Part shown: positions 57,270-64,000 of the stretch, in pieces | How the letters are laid out: every line of letters begins with the position of its first letter | How positions within the stretch are numbered: position 1 is the first letter of the stretch | DNA from: Siphonodentalium dalli | Taxonomy: Eukaryota > Mollusca > Scaphopoda > Gadilida > Siphonodentaliidae | Assembly: GCA_032622095.1 (NCBI GenBank) | Contig: CP136069.1 | Coordinates: 17,167,273-17,231,272, forward strand | Direction of reading: 5' to 3' | Length of the DNA: 64,000 bases | Made by a program: the position numbers and the translations under genes | The notes under the pieces: generated by a model | Databases searched by the model: none | Told to the model about the DNA's origin: nothing | Seen by the model: only the letters and a program-made list of their open reading frames with translations

Positions 57270-58306
57270 TTATAGATGCAATGGTTTTATATCTTGTGCA
57301 ATCAGACGGTAAATGGTGTCCAGAGCAGTAAATACATCCTCGGGTTGTTGTTGGTGACGATTGCTCAACTCACCAAATGATTTTACAGATGTATGCATTG
57401 ATGTGATTGTACCGTCAAATGAGTATATGCATGTCCTTGATAGTGAAACACAAGGTTGCAATATGTTTACCTCGTCAACTAATGCCTTTCGCAAATCATC
57501 CAAGTCCCATTCCTTTTTTCCGTGTCTTCTCGCAATATTTTTCAGTAGGCCCGGAGGCAACTTTTCCCAGATAATTTGGACTAATTGTGTTTTGTAGTAC
57601 TCAGGAGATTTTCAGAGAGATTCCAGAGTGCGCACACCACTTTCAACTGCATCAGAACATTTTCGAAGTGAATGTAGATCATCTGCCTTCGGTCTATCCA
57701 AATCTATTAGAAATTTTATGTGTGCCTGCACGACTTTGTGTGTTTGTCCATATCGTGTTTGGAGCAGTTCGACCGCCTTCACATAATTCAAATATGTTAG
57801 GGGTAACCCATCAATCGCCATTTTTGCATCACCAACCAGAAAACTTTTCAAATATGTGAATTTCTGGATTTTCCCTATATGTGTGATGTCATGTCGAACA
57901 CTCTGAACGTTCCCCATAATCTCCCCATTACATGTCGGTATTTAATTTTAGGGAGTGCAACCATTGAACAGGCTCCTGGTGTCTCACGTTCGTGTTCAAT
58001 TGAATCTCTATTCTCTGAAGACAGTGCATTTAAGGCTAATTCAGCTTCTAAAAGTCTCTTGATTTGTTCGTTCAGATATTCATCGCCTTCAATAATCACA
58101 CTTTATAGTTCATCATCGTCGTCTTTTATGTTATTTATGATTTCGCAATCGATCTGTTCCAGCAGCGTGACTTTCTTTCGTAAATTTGCCAATACCAGTG
58201 TACCTTCGAGTGTATTTTTCGCGTCTATGGCAGATTGAAATTGGTGATAGAGCTTTGTTGCTTGCCCTCTGTGTGCTTTCCGTATTCGTTTTTGTTTTTC
58301 TGCCAT
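57270..58306 (-). pseudogene. Pao-like Gag (DUF1759-like), copy 1
   Basis: The frame begins with ATG at 58,306 (MAEKQKRI) and has a basic N-terminus, then a Leu-rich acidic stretch ending DDDDEL and a TAA at 58,100. The same frame reopens immediately. From about residue 110 the segment with FTYLKSFLVGDA, YVKAVELLQTRYG and RTLESL matches the characteristic DUF1759 region of BEL/Pao Gag. It continues after a disrupted stretch with WDLDDLRKALVDEV. The stop after DDDDEL is present in both copies, so it predates their duplication. A zinc knuckle (CLFCK, His retained) lies further on, at about 57,150-57,190. Confidence 0.72.
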
Positions 58307-58312
58307 GATTCC

Positions 58313-58329
58313 GGTTCGATTGGACCCCA
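58313..58329 (-). promoter_or_regulatory. Primer-binding-site-like sequence, copy 1
   Basis: On the minus strand this reads TGGGGTCCAATCGAACC, with the TGG start and the T-loop complement (TCGAACC) expected of an 18-base tRNA primer site, 6 bases upstream of the Gag ATG. The tRNA identity is not determined. Confidence 0.55.
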
Positions 58330-59010
58330 AAAATGACTTCTATTTGCAGTTTGAGTACAAAACTGATTTTTATATTAATTGTGCTCCAGCAATTACAGAT
58401 CAACAATACACAATTTCTGAAACGAAATTTCCTGGCCTTTTCATGTCAGAAGGGGTGTTTTGGAAGTTCCCAGAAAACCCCCCAAAATGACTTTTATTTG
58501 CACTTTCGAGTACAAAGCTGATTACCATATAAGTAATGCCATAGTCATCACTGATCAATAATAAACAATTTCTGAAACGAAATTCCCTGGCGTTTTCATT
58601 TCAGAATGTGTTTTTTTAAAGTACCCTAAAAAACCCGCGCGAAAATTTACTTTTATTTGCACATATTGTCGAAGATAAAGCTGATGTTGTCCTTAATATT
58701 TATCCTGCTATCGCGATTGTGCAAATATAAGAACCCAGCAGGCTCCCCGATTACTATACTAATAATAATGTTTTTCAAAAGGCTTCGGACAACAGACATC
58801 AATAAATATATACCTGACATCCTGGAAGGTACACCAAACATCAGCAATGCTAGAAACTAGATAATATGTTATAAAGTTAAAAAATATAGCTACAAACCGC
58901 TTTCAAAACTAGGCCGAAATACCTCCCCTGCATCATCAAGATAACCAGTATTATATTACATCAAAGTTATAATACTAACTCAACTTCAAATCTACATATT
59001 CAGTAATCCA
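58330..59010. repeat. Duplicate of intron 7 segment joined to the retroelement
   Basis: Copy of 44,036-44,716 at offset 14,294. The left edge abuts the primer-binding site of the retroelement and the right edge (about 59,010) joins the start of the second segmental-duplication copy. The block therefore sits between the two copies as a chimeric junction. Confidence 0.9.
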
Positions 59011-59252
59011 TATTATAGCATTCCTACATAGAAACTGGATATGGTAAGGCACATAACAACTTGTCATCATCTTGTTGTTGTTTGTGTTAACTGAATGGGG
59101 AGAGGGGCGATATATTTAGAATCTCGAATTGACGATGTCGACCGGAAATGTCACCCTCGGCTCTGGTGGCCCTTCGGTGACATTCCAGGTTTCAAGCGAG
59201 TGACATATTCCTGTGTATCACGAAATTCCAATAATCTCCTTCTGTTTTTAAG

Positions 59253-59426
59253 TGGACGGTGCTTGGACAGGATGGAGTGCATATGGAATATGTTCTGCTA
59301 CGTGCGGAGGCGGATCAAAAACAAAGACACGACATTGTACAAATCCACCACCAAGCAACGGGGGAAAACCTTGTGATGGGAGCGAAACTCAGACCGACGC
59401 CTGCAACGAGAACGAATGTCCTCCAG
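59253..59426 (+). CDS. TSP1-repeat protein, exon 9: TSP1 domain 8
   Basis: A 174 bp exon, phase 1-1, identical to exon 8 except for single-base changes (for example DACNENEC in place of DACSENEC). Acceptor TTTTTAAG and donor G|GTTTGT are both intact, so it can be spliced in as an additional domain. No stop or terminal exon follows before the window ends, so the gene must continue to the right. A haplotype or assembly duplication is the main alternative explanation for such high identity. Confidence 0.87.
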
Positions 59427-60394
59427 GTTTGTGAAAGATTGCATGAATTTAATATTTTAATTATATACAACACACAACCGCAATATTAATGAAAAATTAA
59501 TTATATCTGCAGAAGTTCAAAAATATATAGTATCTGCAAACCTCTTTCCAAATGAAACCAAATTACCCCCCACTGCATTATCATCAAGATCACCATTATG
59601 ATATTAACTAAAAATTATAACATTACCTCAACTTCAAACGTGCAAATGCAGAAATCCAAATTATATCATCGATACCCAGCAACTGAATCTGGTAACGCAC
59701 GTAACAAGTTAAACATTGTCACCATCTTGGTGTTTGTTGTAAGTGAATGGGGAGAGGGGAGATCTAAGTTGCAATAACTCGTGCCCAAATCCCAATTCCA
59801 CATACATGATACGATAAAATATGTTTAAAGTCCCACTTAATTTTCGAGTCGCCGATTATTTTGTGATAATGACTTGATATACGGTTTTAATAACAATCTA
59901 TACCATAAAATATGATTAAAATACTATAATTCATCACTATTTGAAACATCTGTGTCTCAGAAGATGCCCACAAGAGGAATAGAAAACTGCTGAAAACATC
60001 CCCCATGTGGCTCCCAGAATGCAACAGAATTCAAACTTTTTCAATGGAACGGGAATAACTCTATCTTTAGTATATAGAGTTATTCCCCCTGCATTGAAAA
60101 TAATACTAATTTTGTTTTTTCAACCTTGATGACCAAACGCGTTGGCAACTCAACAAAAACAACATGTCCACAGTTTATTCGACCTGATAAGTTGATAATA
60201 CACTGTTTTGGAGCCTCCTCTTTCAAATGGTATATAATATGGCATATATTTTATATAATGTAATCTGGGGGTTAGAAAATTAAGTGAGCCTTTAAACTAA
60301 TGGTTTCTCAGCATTATCGTGTTGTGATCTTGTGGATTTCTAGTTACACGGTTGATAGTTTCAATTGTTAAAATCTCGAATTGACAAGAACTTC
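59427..60394. other. Intron 9, first part
   Basis: Copy of 54,719-55,685, no gene. The 14 bp-arm hairpin recurs at 60,051-60,087. Confidence 0.7.
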
Positions 60395-60433
60395 ACAAAC
60401 AGGCAGTCGCCTGCAACGAGACCGCATGTCCAG
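60395..60433 (+). pseudogene. Decayed TSP1 exon 3' end, copy 2
   Basis: Same remnant as 55,686-55,734, duplicated with the segment, with the donor likewise lost. Confidence 0.75.
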
Positions 60434-60597
60434 ATTTGAGTGCATTATGCTTTCGATTTCGTATGTTGCTCAATGATGCACGCTTTACACGGTTGATGGT
60501 TTCAATATTTAGAATCTCGAATTGTTGACGATGTCGACCTGAAAGCTCAGGATTAAATACAGGTACCGTTGAATTTAAAAGGGAGAAAACTCAAAAC

Positions 60598-60650
60598 TGT
60601 AGAGGTTAGTTTACAATAAATCGATCGATCGTTTTGTTATCCAGGAGAAT
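60598..60650 (-). repeat. Terminal-repeat-like 53 bp, copy 2 3' side
   Basis: Matches 63,941-63,993 with about five substitutions, then diverges (GAATGAAAA versus GAATTTAAT). Confidence 0.65.
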
Positions 60651-60689
60651 GAAAAAAATATAAAACAGTTGTTTTCCACAACAACGCCT

Positions 60690-61781
60690 CTATTGGGCGA
60701 TGGACAAAATATTAAAGTTGGTCTCGACAATAGTTCCCAATATACTCCAGCGCCAACAAGATGTGGCAGAATCACATAAACATGTAATCAAGTTGCCAAA
60801 ATGTTTTTTTGCATCCATCGACTTGTCATTATAGTCAGCAGATGGGCTCAGCTCTATACCATGGGTACACACACTTAGAAATAGTTTAGATGGCGTCAAT
60901 GGATCATCATTACTGATACCGTCGTACATCTGTACCATTGGTGGGTTACTCACTGTTGATTCAGCTCTCATTGTATATCTTTTGAATAATTCTGAAGGTG
61001 ATGTCAAATGATGAATAACAGTGTTTGCATGAGTCTGATCATTTGATACTTTAACGGTATTTGCAGGAATCTGGTTATTTGATACCTCAATGTTTGAGAC
61101 TGTTGGGTTTATTTTGTTGTGAGGATCTAGCATTGTACAGTTTGTTTCATATCCACCTGTTTTGAACTTTATAGACTTTTCGCAGTAGTGGGTAACACAT
61201 TTGGCAGTCTCTGCACTTTGTTTCGAATCACTCCTGTTTCTTTTCTCTGGGTGATAATTATTTAGAATTACGGCCTCTGTCTGACCCAGTTGTGTCAGAG
61301 TGTGGAGCGTCGAAACATCAGAATCATGGTTCCTGGTCAATGGACCACACAACAGGTATCCGAGCGTAGAACCAACGGCAACTGGACCCGTTTTGGGAGT
61401 GACAATCTCCCCGTTAACAAACTCATTGTAACTATCACACCCTATTATTAGAGTCACCTCAATATTATCACATCGGTAACCTAAAGGGTGAGCCAGAGTC
61501 AATGACATCAATTATGGTGCAGTTACTGGTGATGTTCGTATTGTCAGTGGCTTTGTGATTGTGGCCTCAACAAGAGCTTCGACTGGGACGACTGATCCCT
61601 CTTGACATACAACATTCACCTGGGCCAGATCCAACTCTTGCAGCTTAGAGTTGTGAGCACGAGATGTGGAAACATCCAATTTCTTATTCTTGACCATTTG
61701 CAGGTTGAGCTCCGACACCAGAGCTCGAGATACGAATGACTGTTGAGATCCGTTGTCAAACAGAATATGGCATTTGCTCAT
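60690..61781 (-). pseudogene. Pao-like protease and integrase tail, copy 2 (one stop)
   Basis: From 61,781 the frame starts MSKCHILFDNGSQQSF. The catalytic motif is DNG where copy 1 has DSG, which should impair the protease. A TAA at 61,512 interrupts it where copy 1 has GAA, and the same frame continues for 273 codons: LIIGCDSYNEFV, GYLLCGP, then an Asn/Thr-rich linker, NDDPLTPSKLFL and, at the end, CWRWSILGTIVETN. The PLTPSKLFL and terminal W-x-W segments resemble the end of BEL integrase, so protease and integrase tail appear fused by a deletion. That part is inferred from short motifs. Confidence 0.65.
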
Positions 61782-61824
61782 TTGTCACGTTTATCATTGA
61801 TTACATCTGCAACTGCTGTTTTCA

Positions 61825-62221
61825 GAAACATATATGAGTCTATTAGAAACATATATGAGTCTATTAGAAACATATATGAGTCTATTAGAAACATATATGA
61901 GTCTATTAGAAACATATATGAGTCTATTAGAAACATATATGAGTCTATTAGAAACATATATGAGTCTATTAGAAACATATATGAGTCTATTATAAACATA
62001 TATGAGTCTATTAGAAACATATATGAGTCTAATAGAAACATATATGAGTCTATTAGAAACATATATGAGTCTATTAGAAACATATATGAGTCTATTAGAA
62101 ACATATATGAGTCTATTAGAAACATATATGAGTCTATTAGAAACATATATGAGTCTATTAGAAACATATATGAGTCTAATAGAAACATATATGAGTCTAT
62201 TAGAAACATATATGAGTCTAT
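61825..62221. repeat. 21 bp tandem array, 19 copies
   Basis: Unit GAAACATATATGAGTCTATTA repeats 19 times with four or fewer single-base variants. Copy 1 has only one unit here (57,113-57,135). As 21 bp is seven codons with no stop in several frames on both strands, long open frames exist in both directions (for example YMSLLET on plus, SNRLIYV on minus). It lies between the zinc-knuckle and protease segments of the element. Confidence 0.97.
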
Positions 62222-62275
62222 TTGCTTCGCACAGACTTGTGAACTGCTTGCTCTTACAAAAGAGGCAGCGTGTTG
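62222..62275 (-). pseudogene. Zinc-knuckle segment of Gag, copy 2 left
   Basis: Encodes CLFCKSKQFTSLC on the minus strand. The knuckle histidine is replaced by Gln, and copy 1 has His at this place. A second copy of this segment (CLFCKGKQCTSLC) lies at 62,862-62,912 because of the local duplication. Confidence 0.6.
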
Positions 62276-62611
62276 ATAATTTACGATTATATTTTCTCCC
62301 ATTTGTTAACTGTGGTGACGGTGTTTCTGCTGTGATTTTAATATAGTTACATTTTGGACCTTTTGCAGTACGCCCCACCGCGGTTCTCAATGGGTATACA
62401 CAGCCTATTTGTGATTGGGACCTTTAAAAACTTTCCGCCGTCAGGCTACCAATTACTTCTATATTTTAGTTGACACTACAGTAGAGATCTTGTATCATAC
62501 TCCACAATATGTATTCAGGACGTGTCATCGCCTGCATGCATACCAGTGGTTTTAAGAACCTACCCTCAGTCGAGTGACATTCCTTGCAACCCTTGAATAA
62601 TCTCACAAAAT
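62276..62611. other. Sequence between the two 21 bp arrays
   Basis: No gene. This block has no counterpart in copy 1. It was gained or brought in when the knuckle-array segment was duplicated. Confidence 0.55.
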
Positions 62612-62930
62612 ATGGCATTTGCTCATTTGTCACGTTTATCATCGATTACATCTGCAACTACTGTTTTCAGAAACATATATGAGTCTATTTGAAACATATA
62701 TGAGTCTATTTGAAACATATATGAGTCTATTTGAAACATATATGAGTCTATTTGAAACATATATGAGTCTATTTGAAACATATATGAGTCTATTTGAAAC
62801 ATATATGAGTCTATTTGAAACATATATGAGTCTATTAGAGACATATATGAGTCTATTTGCTTCGCACAGACTTGTGCACTGCTTGCCCTTACAAAAGAGG
62901 CAGCGTGTTGATAATTTACACTGCAATTAT
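62612..62930. repeat. Local duplicate of the knuckle-array segment
   Basis: Repeats 61,768-62,280 (ATGGCATTTGCTCATTTGTC, then the array, then TTCGCACAGACTTGTG and AAAAGAGGCAGCGTGTTGAT), with a shorter array. Confidence 0.88.
62670..62860. repeat. 21 bp tandem array, 9 copies
   Basis: Unit GAAACATATATGAGTCTATTT. The last base is T in nearly all units, whereas the 19-copy array has A, so each array has been homogenised separately. Confidence 0.96.
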
Positions 62931-62988
62931 GTGGTTATTCCCAAGGCAGTTGAAACACAAAGTAGATTTATTCGCATAATCTATTATT

Positions 62989-63917
62989 TTACAATCGTTT
63001 TATATCTTGTGCAATCAGACGGGAAATGGTGTCCAGAGCAGTAAATACATCCTCGGTTTGTTGTTGGTGACGATTGCTCAACACACCAAATGATTTTACA
63101 GATGTATGCATTGATGTGATTGTACCGTCAAATGAGTCTATGCATGTCCTTGATAGTGAAACACAAGGTTGCAATATGTGTACCTCGTCAACTAATGCCT
63201 TTCGAAAATCATCCAATTCCCATTCCTTGTTTCTGTGTCTTTTCGCAATATTTTTATTAGGCCCGGCGGCAACGTTTCCCAGAGAATTTGAACTAATCGT
63301 GTTTTGTAGGACTCAGGAGATATTCAGAGAGATTCCAGAGTGCGCACACCACTTTCAACTGCATCAGAACATTTTCGAAGTGAATGTAGATAATCTGCCT
63401 TCGGTCTATTCAAATCTATTAGAAATTGTATGTGTGCCTGCACGACTTTGTGTGTTTGTCCATATCGTGTTTGGAGCAGTTCGACCGCCTTCACATAATT
63501 CAAATCTGTTAGGTCTGATGTCATGTCGCACACTCTGAACGCTCCACATGATCTCTCCATTGAATGTCGGTATTGATATTTTAGGGAGTTCAACCATCGC
63601 ACAGGCTCCTGGTGTCTCACGTTCGTGTTCAGTTGAATCCCTATTCTCTGAAGACAGTGCATTTAAGGCTAATTCAGCTTCTAAAAGTCTCTCGATTTGG
63701 TCGTTCAGATATTCATCGCCTTCAATAATCGCACTTTATAGTTCATCATCGTCGTCTTTTATGTTATTTATGATTTCGCAATCGATCTGTTCCAGCAGCG
63801 TGACTTTCTTTCGTAAATTTGCCAATATCAATGTACCTTCGAGTGTATTTTTCGCGCCTATATGGCAGATGAAATTGGTGATAGAGCTTTCCGTATTCAT
63901 TTTTGTTTTTCTGCCAT
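62989..63917 (-). pseudogene. Pao-like Gag (DUF1759-like), copy 2
   Basis: ATG at 63,917 (minus strand). It shares with copy 1 the DDDDEL-stop and the ELLQTRYGQTHKVVQAHI and RTLESL landmarks. A deletion of about 75 bp near 63,515 removes the YLKSFLVGDA part of the DUF1759 region, and a further deletion shortens the basic N-terminus. The second half (62,989-63,216) is open. Not functional as it stands. Confidence 0.7.
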
Positions 63918-63940
63918 GATTCCGGTTCGATGGGAACAAA

Positions 63941-63993
63941 TGTAGAGGTTAATTTACAATTAATCGATCGATCGTTTTGTTATTCAGGAGAAT
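63941..63993 (-). repeat. Terminal-repeat-like 53 bp, copy 2 5' side
   Basis: Direct repeat of 60,598-60,650, directly outside the primer-binding-like sequence, where a 5' LTR should end. Confidence 0.65.
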
Positions 63994-64000
63994 TTAATCC

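Larger units (their letters stand above)
54307..58306. repeat. Segmental duplication carrying exon 8, copy 1
   Basis: Collinear with 59,016-63,917. The offset is 4,708-4,709 from the start to about 57,100, after which array expansion and indels in the right copy change it. It includes a TSP1 exon, its intron, a decayed exon fragment and a BEL/Pao-like element. Confidence 0.9.
55889..58330 (-). mobile_element. BEL/Pao-like retroelement, copy 1, internally deleted
   Basis: Minus-strand element inside the intron of the TSP1 gene. Gag-, zinc-knuckle- and protease-like segments are followed directly by a short integrase-tail-like segment. The reverse transcriptase, RNase H and integrase core that should lie between them are absent. 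A 3' terminal-repeat-like sequence (TGTAGAGG start) lies at 55,889-55,941. The 5' side ends at the primer-binding-site-like sequence (58,313-58,329) and is fused there to a copy of intron 7, so its 5' LTR is missing. Confidence 0.75.
59016..63917. repeat. Segmental duplication carrying exon 9, copy 2
   Basis: Counterpart of 54,307-58,306, starting TAGCATTCCTACATA. It is longer because of 21 bp arrays and a local duplication at 61,760-62,930, and it has a deletion of about 75 bp near 63,515. Confidence 0.9.
60598..64000 (-). mobile_element. BEL/Pao-like retroelement, copy 2, with terminal repeats
   Basis: Same internally deleted element as copy 1. Here a 53 bp direct repeat is visible on both sides (60,598-60,650 and 63,941-63,993), beginning TGTAGAGG on the plus strand, so the LTR ends CCTCTACA on the element's strand. 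The right repeat runs off the window, so LTR length is unknown. The primer-binding-like sequence adjoins at 63,924-63,940 but starts TTTG rather than TGG. Confidence 0.75.

Noticed and set aside
61743-62390. Long overlapping frames on both strands (174-198 codons)
   Set aside because: They are produced by the stop-free 21 bp unit; the flanks belong to the decayed retroelement read in its own frame.

Overview
The window is eukaryotic nuclear DNA, most likely from a marine invertebrate. The pointers are short coding exons with GT/AG borders and long AT-rich introns, tandem thrombospondin type-1 (TSP1) exons, BEL/Pao-like, Penelope-like and LINE remnants, very abundant tandem and foldback repeats, and frequent short palindromes such as TACATGTA and ACCGGT. 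A lophotrochozoan (for example a mollusc or brachiopod) would fit, but the sequence alone does not settle the phylum. Nothing in it looks bacterial or viral-genomic.

Region 1 (1-31,100) has no recognisable host gene. It is a macrosatellite built from a 40-41 bp monomer whose core reads ATAAAGAGCGTTC. Diverged monomers make up 2-8.6 kb higher-order units: A 1-8,564, B 8,565-14,841, C 14,842-17,199, D 17,200-19,157 and E 26,020-31,100. Unit A carries an extra internal 2,401 bp tandem duplication. The units are interrupted by a 0.8 kb insertion with a giant hairpin (15,331-16,158), a 67 bp satellite (19,158-21,672), a 2.6 kb foldback palindrome (23,358-25,944), a 3'-terminal LINE fragment (29,215-29,640) and a 183 bp MITE-like element found seven times.

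Region 2 (31,620-59,426 and probably beyond the right edge) is one plus-strand gene. A first coding exon encodes a signal peptide and a Ser/Thr/Pro-rich stalk. Eight TSP1 exons follow, each 168-174 bp, each bounded by phase-1 introns and each holding the six cysteines and the WxxW motif of the domain. Three of them (38,352; 41,345; 41,797) are near-identical products of local tandem duplication. The last two (54,545; 59,253) are copies in a 4.7 kb segmental duplication. The introns contain an (AACT)n tract that starts inside the first splice donor, a 42 bp minisatellite, a Penelope-like GIY-YIG fragment, an hAT-like non-autonomous element with 8 bp flanking repeats, a Tc1/mariner-like foldback element, a roughly 160 bp satellite and several other repeats.

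Region 3 (55,889-64,000) holds two minus-strand copies of an internally deleted BEL/Pao-like retroelement inside introns of that gene. Gag (DUF1759-like), zinc-knuckle and aspartic-protease (DUF1758-like) segments can be read, followed directly by what looks like the end of integrase. No reverse transcriptase or RNase H is present. The two copies were duplicated together with a TSP1 exon and have decayed differently. The second copy has gained 21 bp tandem arrays beside its zinc knuckle.

The working content is therefore one multi-TSP1 secreted or cell-surface protein gene growing by exon-intron duplication, next to a satellite-rich region with no recognised gene.
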